A DNA stretch of 6,180 nucleotides from Betaproteobacteria bacterium (lineage in GTDB: Bacteria > Pseudomonadota > Gammaproteobacteria > Burkholderiales > Burkholderiaceae_C): contig CANFOR010000166.1 of NCBI GenBank assembly GCA_947448675.1, forward strand, positions 1 to 6,180, read 5' to 3'. The number at the start of each line of letters is the position of its first letter. The stretch's first letter is position 1. The notes beneath the pieces are model-generated. The model searched no databases, was not told the DNA's origin, and saw only the letters and a list, made by a program, of their open reading frames with translations. Positions 1 to 4,649 of this stretch are shown here, one piece after another. The translations under genes and the position numbers were made by a program.

Positions 1-68
1 AACCAGTACAAACCCTTGAGATCGGTTTCGTGATGTGGATCTTTGGCAAAAAGTGCGTGAAAACCTAA
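1..68 (+). CDS. Probable 3' end of a convergent gene (partial, unidentified)
   Basis: A plus-strand frame with codons beginning at position 3 is open from the window edge to TAA at 66-68 and ends in residues GKKCVKT. Its stop overlaps the stop of the minus-strand isomerase gene in the four bases CTAA (65-68). That is a common arrangement for tail-to-tail bacterial genes and is the main reason to believe it. By my count about 13 of 21 sense codons end in G or C, better than the antisense reading. Only about 21 residues are visible, so no family can be named. The alternative is a minus-strand frame starting at ATG 113-111, inside the isomerase gene, and running off the left edge. It has poorer third-position GC and a long overlap. 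These 64 bases cannot be settled from the window alone. Confidence 0.4.
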   Translation, partial: PVQTLEIGFVMWIFGKKCVKT

Positions 69-733
69 GTCTTTCGTTGTGCGCCCATGGCGGTGTTGGC
101 GGCTTGGTGCCATGGGCTGTGCTCGGTAAACCAAGCATCGCCCAAACAGTAAGCGCGCAGCATGGGCAGGGCGTCAAGGCCCCAAAAGAGCTGGCCATCA
201 ACCTCGAAACTGGGCACGCCAAACAGGCCGCGCGCGGCGGCTGTGTCGCTTAAATTTTTGAGCTGCGTTTTCACTGCGCTGCCAGCGGGGTCGCGCTGCG
301 CCAAGCCGTGTGCGCTCAGTTGGGCCGTGAGTGCGGCCAAGCGCGTGCTGCTTGCGGCATCGGCACCGCCGCGCCACACATGGCGAAAAATTTGCTCGCA
401 AACATAGCGGCTGGGCAGGGGCTGCGCAGCCGCGCCGCTGCCGCAGGCCAGGGCCAAGCGCAGCAGGGGCAGGGGGTTGAAGGGGTGGGCCAGCGGCATC
501 TGCATGTCAATGCCTTGCTGCTGGGCCAGCCACAGCACTTGGCGGTAAGTCCAAATGCGTTTAGGGGCAATTTCGGCAGGGCCGAGTTGCCCATGCTGGG
601 CCAGCAAACCAGCAAACAAAACGGGCTCGTAGACCACGCTGTGGCTGATGCCTTGCAAGGCTTGCGGCAACTGCTCAAAAGCCAAGTAGGCGTAGGGCGA
701 AATAAAGTCCAGGCTGAAGCGAATCTGTTTCAT
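65..733 (-). CDS. 2-hydroxychromene-2-carboxylate isomerase-like protein (DsbA/kappa-GST fold)
   Basis: This 222-residue soluble protein belongs to the HCCA isomerase/kappa-class glutathione transferase branch of the thioredoxin fold. NahD-type members use glutathione to isomerise 2-hydroxychromene-2-carboxylate in naphthalene breakdown. Most genomic homologues have no proven substrate. Visible features are the N-terminal strand-helix FSLDFISPYAYLAF (6-19), with Ser12 where DsbA has its first active-site cysteine; HPFNPLPLLR (83-92), typical of the helical insert; and FGVPSFEVDG (171-180), with the expected cis-Pro174, followed by WGLD (184-187). Length is normal for the family. The ATG at 733-731 overlaps the DUF1289 stop as ATGA and has no clear ribosome binding site of its own, which points to translational coupling. 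The family call is firm. A role in aromatic degradation is not supported by the neighbours, and a glutathione-dependent side reaction on a CoA ester or a detoxification role are guesses. Confidence 0.88.
   Translation of the reverse strand: MKQIRFSLDFISPYAYLAFEQLPQALQGISHSVVYEPVLFAGLLAQHGQLGPAEIAPKRIWTYRQVLWLAQQQGIDMQMPLAHPFNPLPLLRLALACGSGAAAQPLPSRYVCEQIFRHVWRGGADAASSTRLAALTAQLSAHGLAQRDPAGSAVKTQLKNLSDTAAARGLFGVPSFEVDGQLFWGLDALPMLRAYCLGDAWFTEHSPWHQAANTAMGAQRKT
83..117. repeat. Inverted repeat near the end of the isomerase gene
   Basis: GCCCATGGC (83-91) and GCCATGGGC (109-117) are perfect 9-base inverted arms separated by 17 bases. They lie in the last codons of the isomerase gene, just before its stop. 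No run of T follows on the minus strand, so this is not a canonical intrinsic terminator. It may form an mRNA 3' stem, or it may be chance in codons for PWHQ and AMGA. Confidence 0.5.
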
Positions 734-1014
734 AGGCTGGCGCTGGCAGCATGCGGATCGGTGGCCTGTGCTGTATTTGCCTTTGCGTTTGCGCTTGCGC
801 TTTCACGGCGCTTGGCAACTGCAACTAGCACGGCTTGTTTTTGCGCGCGGTCCATGCTGCTCCAGGTGGCGATTTCGTCGAGCGTGCGTGCACAACCAGC
901 GCACAGGCCGCTGGCCAGGTGCATATGGCAAATTGACACACAAGGCGATGGTATTTCACCCTCAAAAGTGCCTGGAACGCGCTTGGATTGTGCGTATGCA
1001 GCTATTGAATTCAT
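730..1014 (-). CDS. DUF1289 family small four-cysteine protein
   Basis: This 94-residue protein carries the DUF1289 core at about 22-70: PSPCVSIC, then GLCAGCARTLDEIATWSSM, then a helix ending AKRR. The cysteines C25, C29, C38 and C41 (C-x3-C-x8-C-x2-C) look like a metal or Fe-S ligand set; the family's biochemical function is unknown. The core is followed by an Ala-rich low-complexity tail (71-94) encoded partly by a hexamer repeat. The start is uncertain. The ATG at 1014-1012 sits inside a GCTA-N9-TAGC palindrome, and the 26-nt gap after the HMG-CoA lyase stop shows no Shine-Dalgarno sequence. No later ATG keeps the first cysteine, and a later GTG would lose it, so 1014 is kept. The stop overlaps the isomerase start (ATGA, 730-733), so the two are probably co-translated. 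Confidence 0.88.
   Translation of the reverse strand: MNSIAAYAQSKRVPGTFEGEIPSPCVSICHMHLASGLCAGCARTLDEIATWSSMDRAQKQAVLVAVAKRRESASANAKANTAQATDPHAASASL
775..798 (-). repeat. Short tandem hexamer repeat (4 units) in the DUF1289 tail
   Basis: On the coding strand four consecutive hexamers read GCAAGC, GCAAAC, GCAAAG, GCAAAT, encoding Ala-Ser, Ala-Asn, Ala-Lys, Ala-Asn (residues 73-80). This looks like replication-slippage expansion of a GCAAVN unit. It stays in frame and lies outside the cysteine core. Confidence 0.6.
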
Positions 1015-1035
1015 AGCGTTTTTGGTATGTGCGTA
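989..1035. repeat. 8-base direct repeats flanking the palindrome at the DUF1289 start
   Basis: TGTGCGTA occurs at 989-996 and again at 1028-1035, bracketing 31 bases that contain the GCTA-N9-TAGC motif at 1001-1017. The arrangement resembles a target-site duplication around a very small insert, but an 8-base repeat at this distance can also arise by chance. Confidence 0.4.
1001..1017 (-). repeat. GCTA-N9-TAGC 17-mer, copy 1 (contains the DUF1289 start codon)
   Basis: On the coding strand this reads GCTATGAATTCAATAGC, a near-perfect palindrome centred on GAATTC. The ATG of the DUF1289 gene is bases 4-6 of the motif. Two further 17-mers with the same ends occur in the carboxylase gene in the same orientation and codon phase. 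Confidence 0.6.
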
Positions 1036-1040
1036 GGGGT

Positions 1041-1970
1041 TTACGCGGGCGCGGCTGCGAGTTCGACTGCGGTTTTGGCCATCAGCGCTTTGGCCGCCCG
1101 CGAGAGCGTGGCGCGGCCCAAATGCTCGCTGATGTAGTGGCCCGCCGCCATCAGTTTGGGCAGGTCGATGCCGGTGTTGATGTCCATGCCTTGGAGCATG
1201 TAGACCACGTCTTCGGTGGCCACATTGCCGGTCGCGCCCTTGGCATAGGGGCAGCCACCCAGGCCCGCACTCGAGGTGTCAAACTGCCACACGCCCAGCT
1301 CCATGCTGGCCAAGGTGTTGGCCAGGGCTTGGCCATAGGTGTCGTGGAAGTGGCCCGACACATCGTCGAGCGCGTAGTGCGCCAAGGCGGCTTCGAGCGC
1401 GCGCTGCACTTTGCGCGGTGTGCCCGTGCCAATGGTGTCGCACACGCCCACGGTGTCGATGCCCAGCTCTTTCATCAGGCGCGCCACCATGCCGGTGCGC
1501 TCGGGCGCTACCTCGCCCTCGTAGGGGCAGCCCACGGTGCAAGAAATGTCGCCGCGCACCGTTATGCCCGCGGCATGGGCTGCTTGCACCACCGGGCGAA
1601 AGCGCTCGATGCTTTGCGCGATCGAGCAATTGATGTTGCGCTGGCTAAAGGCCTCGCTGGCGGCGGCAAACACCACCACCTCGTCGGGCTGGCTTTTCAG
1701 CGCCGCCTCAAAGCCCTGCAAATTGGGCGTGAGCACCGAGTAGCGCACGCCCTTTTTGCGTGCGATGCCGGCCATGACCTGGGCGTTGTCGGCCATTTGC
1801 GGCACCCATTTGGGGGAGACAAAACTGGTGACTTCAATCTGGCACACGCCAGCGTCTTGCAGGCGGTGCACCAGCTCGATTTTGACGGCCGCAGGCACCA
1901 TTTGTTTTTCGTTTTGCAGGCCATCGCGCGGGCCGACGTCGATCAATTTCACATAGTTGGGGAGGGTCAT
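1041..1970 (-). CDS. liuE: Hydroxymethylglutaryl-CoA lyase
   Basis: This enzyme cleaves (S)-3-hydroxy-3-methylglutaryl-CoA to acetyl-CoA and acetoacetate, the last step of leucine degradation, in the cytosol. The 309 residues form a TIM barrel of the DRE-TIM metallolyase family. Visible motifs are DVGPRDGLQN (11-20), with Arg15 and metal ligand Asp16; EVTSFVSPKWVPQMAD (46-61); GHFHDT (206-211), with metal-binding His207 and His209; and the HMG-CoA lyase signature AGLGGCPYAKGATGN (235-249), with catalytic Cys240 and Asn249. All key residues of the characterised human enzyme appear to be present. Length is normal for bacterial members. The ATG overlaps the carboxylase stop as ATGA (1967-1970), so translation is probably coupled. 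The family call is near certain; the symbol liuE is assigned by pathway context, with mvaB/hmgL used for the same enzyme elsewhere. Confidence 0.97.
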   Translation of the reverse strand: MTLPNYVKLIDVGPRDGLQNEKQMVPAAVKIELVHRLQDAGVCQIEVTSFVSPKWVPQMADNAQVMAGIARKKGVRYSVLTPNLQGFEAALKSQPDEVVVFAAASEAFSQRNINCSIAQSIERFRPVVQAAHAAGITVRGDISCTVGCPYEGEVAPERTGMVARLMKELGIDTVGVCDTIGTGTPRKVQRALEAALAHYALDDVSGHFHDTYGQALANTLASMELGVWQFDTSSAGLGGCPYAKGATGNVATEDVVYMLQGMDINTGIDLPKLMAAGHYISEHLGRATLSRAAKALMAKTAVELAAAPA

Positions 1971-3991
1971 GCGGCGGCTTCTTTCATCGCGGCGGGGGTC
2001 AGGGTGAGCAGGGGCGCGCCTTCGGCGACTTGGTCGCCCGGCGCGTAGAGCAACTCGCCCACGGTGCCGTCGCTCGGGGCGGCAATGCTGTGCTCCATTT
2101 TCATGGCGTCCATCACGGCCAAGATTTGGCCTGCGCGCACCGCGTCGCCAGCTTGCACCTTGAAGGCCACCACTTTGCCGGGCATCGGTGCGCTGAGTTT
2201 GCCGCTGCTGCTGGCGCTTTCTGCAGCATGAGCGAGCAGGTCAATTGCTATAATTTTGCTAGCACCCATCGCACTGAATACGTGCATTTCATGACCAATT
2301 GCATAAATATTCAGACGTTCAGAGAAGGCTAAAAATTGCAACGCAAAACGACTGGCATCGTCTGCCCCTTGCTGCCATAGCAAGGGGCCAGTGCTGTGGT
2401 TCAAGCTCAGCATGCGTGCGCCGTCATGCAAAACCTCCAAGCGTGCTTCGTGCCGCTCGCCATGGAACTCAAAGGCAAAGCGGCGCATGCGTGTGCCATG
2501 CGTGCTCCAGTGGTCGCGGCGGCTGAAAGGGTCGGCCCCTGCCAGCTGCGCTTCTTGCGCCAAGCTATGCGCTACGGCAGCAGCCACCATCAAGGGCAGG
2601 CCGAGCTTTTCGCGTTGGAACAGCAAGCTGTGCTCGCGGGTAATCAGCGCGGTGTCGAGCTGGGCTTGCGCAAACGAGGGGCTGGCCAGCACATGGCGCA
2701 AGAATTGCACATTGGTCTGCAAGCCCACAATATGCGTCTGCGCCAAGGCTGCGTCCAAGCGCGCCAAAGCCTCAGCGCGGGTGCTGCCATGCACGATGAG
2801 CTTGGCCACCATGGAGTCGTAATACGGCGAGATGGCGTCGCCCTGGCGCACGCCGTCGTCAAAGCGCAGCGCACTGGAGGCAAAGCTGCTGTGCGGCGGC
2901 TTGGCATAGACCTGCAGCGTGCCAGTGGCGGGCAGAAAATTGTTGTCGGGGTTTTCAGCGCAAATGCGTGCTTCGATGGCGTGGCCAGTGATGCGCAATT
3001 GCGCTTGCGTCAGCGGCAGCGGCTCGCCGCAGGCCACGCGCAATTGCCACTCGACCAAATCGACGCCGGTGATGGCTTCGGTGACGGGGTGCTCGACCTG
3101 CAAGCGGGTGTTCATCTCCATGAAGAAAAAGGCCATGGAGCCGTCGTCGCGTTGCTCGACGATGAACTCCACCGTGCCCGCGCCCACATAGCCCACGGCG
3201 CGCGCAGCGGCTACCGCGGCCTCCCCCATTTGCTGGCGCAGGGCATCTGGCAGACCCGGCGCAGGCGCTTCTTCGAGCACCTTTTGGTGGCGCCGTTGCA
3301 CTGAGCAGTCGCGCTCGAACAGGTAGACGCAATTGCCCTGCGTGTCGCCAAAAATTTGGATCTCGATATGCCGTGGACGCTTCACGTATTTTTCAATCAG
3401 CACGGCGTCGTTGCCAAAGCTGCTCTGCGCCTCGCGCTGGCAGGAGGCCAGAGCCGCGTCGAAGTCGGCGTCGCGTTCGACCACGCGCATGCCTTTGCCG
3501 CCGCCGCCCGCACTGGCCTTGATGAGCACCGGATAGCCGATGCGGGCCGCTTGGGCACGCAGGAAAGCCGCTTTTTGGTTGCTGCCATGGTAGCCCGGCA
3601 CCAGGGGCACACCGGCCGCTTCCATGCGGGCTTTGGCCTGGGCTTTGAGGCCCATGGCTTCAATGGCCGCAGGCGGCGGGCCAATAAACACCAAACCGGC
3701 GTCGGCACAGGCTTGGGCAAAGCCCGCGTTCTCGCTTAAAAACCCATAGCCAGGGTGGATCGCTTGCGCGCCGCAGGCCTTGGCGGCGGCGATGATGGCT
3801 TCGCCGCGCAAATAGCTGTCTTTGGGGTTGCTGGGGCCTATGTGCACGGCTTCGTTGCACAACTGCACGTGCTTAGCGGTGGCGTCGGCATCTGCGTAGA
3901 TTGCTACTGTTTTGATAGCTAGCAACGCACAACTGGCGTGCACTCTGCAGGCAATTTCACCTCGATTGGCAATTAAGATTTTGCTAAACAT
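1967..3991 (-). CDS. liuD: Methylcrotonyl-CoA carboxylase biotin-containing alpha subunit
   Basis: This subunit carries out ATP-dependent carboxylation of its own biotin, for transfer by a separate beta subunit to 3-methylcrotonyl-CoA. The 674 residues comprise a biotin carboxylase domain (about 1-450) opening with ILIANRGEIACRV, then the glycine loop GGGGKGM (162-168), RRHQKVLEEAP (233-243, Lys237), EMNTRLQVEHPVTE (292-305, Arg296), Arg376, and PYYDSMVAKLIVHG (389-402). A variable linker/BT region (about 455-595) follows, then a biotinyl domain (about 597-664) with VMDAMKMEHS and biotin attachment at Lys631. AGG, overlapping the upstream stop, lies 8 nt before the ATG. The HMG-CoA lyase and LiuC-like hydratase beside it favour methylcrotonyl-CoA as substrate. 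Propionyl-, acetyl- and geranyl-CoA carboxylase subunits share this architecture. Residues 18-27 (HASCALLAIK) look atypical, and the linker holds an AT-rich island and a hairpin. The beta subunit gene is not in the window. Confidence 0.93.
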   Translation of the reverse strand: MFSKILIANRGEIACRVHASCALLAIKTVAIYADADATAKHVQLCNEAVHIGPSNPKDSYLRGEAIIAAAKACGAQAIHPGYGFLSENAGFAQACADAGLVFIGPPPAAIEAMGLKAQAKARMEAAGVPLVPGYHGSNQKAAFLRAQAARIGYPVLIKASAGGGGKGMRVVERDADFDAALASCQREAQSSFGNDAVLIEKYVKRPRHIEIQIFGDTQGNCVYLFERDCSVQRRHQKVLEEAPAPGLPDALRQQMGEAAVAAARAVGYVGAGTVEFIVEQRDDGSMAFFFMEMNTRLQVEHPVTEAITGVDLVEWQLRVACGEPLPLTQAQLRITGHAIEARICAENPDNNFLPATGTLQVYAKPPHSSFASSALRFDDGVRQGDAISPYYDSMVAKLIVHGSTRAEALARLDAALAQTHIVGLQTNVQFLRHVLASPSFAQAQLDTALITREHSLLFQREKLGLPLMVAAAVAHSLAQEAQLAGADPFSRRDHWSTHGTRMRRFAFEFHGERHEARLEVLHDGARMLSLNHSTGPLLWQQGADDASRFALQFLAFSERLNIYAIGHEMHVFSAMGASKIIAIDLLAHAAESASSSGKLSAPMPGKVVAFKVQAGDAVRAGQILAVMDAMKMEHSIAAPSDGTVGELLYAPGDQVAEGAPLLTLTPAAMKEAAA
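2241..2350. other. AT-rich island inside the carboxylase linker
   Basis: By hand count 42 of these 110 bases are G or C (about 38%), while the surrounding gene is clearly GC-rich. The island encodes about residues 548-584, between the BT region and the biotinyl domain, and contains copy 2 of the GCTA-N9-TAGC motif. The reading frame is intact across it. It may be a former insertion, a replaced segment, or simply a relaxed linker rich in Ile, Lys, Asn and Phe codons. Confidence 0.55.
2247..2263 (-). repeat. GCTA-N9-TAGC 17-mer, copy 2 (in carboxylase linker)
   Basis: The coding strand reads GCTAGCAAAATTATAGC and encodes Ala-Ser-Lys-Ile-Ile-Ala (577-582) of the carboxylase. With the next three bases it matches copy 3 at 16 of 20 positions. 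It lies in the AT-rich linker segment before the biotinyl domain. Confidence 0.55.
2364..2388. repeat. Perfect 10-bp hairpin inside the carboxylase gene
   Basis: GCCCCTTGCT (2364-2373) and AGCAAGGGGC (2379-2388) are perfect inverted arms around a 5-base loop. A further ACTG (2351-2354) and CAGT (2389-2392) could pair outside a bulge. It encodes about residues 535-543 (Leu-Leu-Trp-Gln-Gln-Gly). No T run follows on either strand, so it does not look like an intrinsic terminator. It could cause mRNA pausing or processing within the operon, or be a remnant of a palindromic repeat. Confidence 0.65.
3903..3919 (-). repeat. GCTA-N9-TAGC 17-mer, copy 3 (near carboxylase 5' end)
   Basis: The coding strand reads GCTATCAAAACAGTAGC and encodes Ala-Ile-Lys-Thr-Val-Ala (25-30) of the carboxylase. 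Family members usually have Gly-Ile-Lys/Arg-Thr-Val-Ala here, so only the first residue departs from the expected pattern. A second pairing, TTGCTA (3901-3906) with TAGCAA (3920-3925), also embraces the motif. Confidence 0.55.
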
Positions 3992-4000
3992 GGGCCCAAC

Positions 4001-4627
4001 CTAATGCGCCGCAGCGCCAGAAAAAAAGCTGCGCATGCGCGCCAGCGTCGATTGAAAAAAGCGCAACAAAAACCACACTAAGCAAGCCGACAGCAGCAAG
4101 GCGACTGCCAAGGCTGCTGCAAAAGCAAAGGGGTAGTGGCTGGCCAGCCACAGCGCGCCCACCACCAAGCCGTCTTCAAACAAAGACGCTGCAACATTGC
4201 TAAAGGGCTCGGGCGAAGCGTTAATGGCCGCGCGGGTGGTGAGTTTGGTGGCCTGCGCCGAGGCTGCGAGCGTGCCGCCCAACACGGCAGCTACCGAGGA
4301 CATGGTGGCGCTATCGGCTCCCAAAGCAGCAGCGGCCAAGGCGGCACCCGCAGGGATGCGAATCACGGTGTGCACCATGTCCCAAATCGAGTCGATAAAG
4401 GGAATTTTGTCGGCAAAGAACTCCAGGCTGAACATCAGGCCACTGGCCACCAGCATGGCCGGGTGCTGCAGCAGGTGCAGGCCCGCAGGCAGGGGCACCC
4501 AACCCAGGTAGCCCGCAGCGCCGGTGAGAAACACCACCGCGTAAAGCCTAAAACCACTGGCCCAGCCCAGGGCGGCGGCCAGGGCCAACAGGTGGGGCGT
4601 GTCTAGCAAATTGGGCAATTCGTTCAT
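4001..4627 (-). CDS. DUF4126 multi-pass inner-membrane protein
   Basis: This 208-residue hydrophobic protein has hallmarks of DUF4126: ASGFRLYAVVFLTG (23-36); the conserved acidic block EFFADKIPFIDSIWD (69-83) followed by MVHTVIRIPAG (84-94); and TRAAINASPEPFSNV (131-145) leading to SLFED (148-152). Likely membrane segments are about 12-40, 50-70, 90-104, 108-125 and 153-187, with a basic C-terminus on one face. No enzymatic or transport activity is established for the family that I can name. It lies between the hydratase (22 nt upstream) and the carboxylase (9 nt downstream) on the same strand, so it is co-transcribed with leucine-catabolic genes. Transport of a branched-chain acid or membrane anchoring of the pathway is conceivable but unsupported. 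The start ATG at 4627-4625 is preceded only by a weak AGCAGG-like ribosome site. Confidence 0.88.
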   Translation of the reverse strand: MNELPNLLDTPHLLALAAALGWASGFRLYAVVFLTGAAGYLGWVPLPAGLHLLQHPAMLVASGLMFSLEFFADKIPFIDSIWDMVHTVIRIPAGAALAAAALGADSATMSSVAAVLGGTLAASAQATKLTTRAAINASPEPFSNVAASLFEDGLVVGALWLASHYPFAFAAALAVALLLSACLVWFLLRFFQSTLARMRSFFSGAAAH

Positions 4628-4649
4628 GACCTGCTTTCAGTGGTGCAGC

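Noticed and set aside
1..113. Minus-strand gene starting at ATG 113-111 and leaving the window
   Set aside because: It overlaps the isomerase by about 49 nt, has poor third-position GC and no visible ribosome site. The convergent plus-strand reading with a CTAA overlap is preferred, without certainty.
308..1036. Plus-strand frame of 242 codons across the isomerase and DUF1289 genes
   Set aside because: It is antisense to two recognised families joined by an ATGA overlap, has low-complexity composition and shows no domain.
1029..2048. Long plus-strand open frame (339 codons) opposite the HMG-CoA lyase gene
   Set aside because: It is antisense to a gene with complete catalytic motifs. Its His/Gly/Ala/Arg-rich translation is typical of the shadow frame of a GC-rich gene and matches no family I recognise.
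2239..2244. TTGACC on the minus strand as a -35 for an internal operon promoter
   Set aside because: No -10-like hexamer occurs at the right spacing downstream, where the sequence becomes GC-rich.
2249..2254. Perfect TATAAT on the plus strand as a possible -10 promoter element
   Set aside because: No -35-like hexamer is seen 16-18 nt upstream and there is no plus-strand gene to drive. It is explained by the AT-rich palindromic motif.
2364..2388. Intrinsic terminator in the carboxylase gene
   Set aside because: The stem is strong, but neither strand has a T run after it, and the reading frame and operon continue.
2396..3304. Plus-strand open frame of 302 codons opposite the carboxylase gene
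   Set aside because: It lies wholly within the carboxylase coding region. Its translation is rich in Gln, His, Arg and Ala with no motif, so it is a shadow of codon bias.
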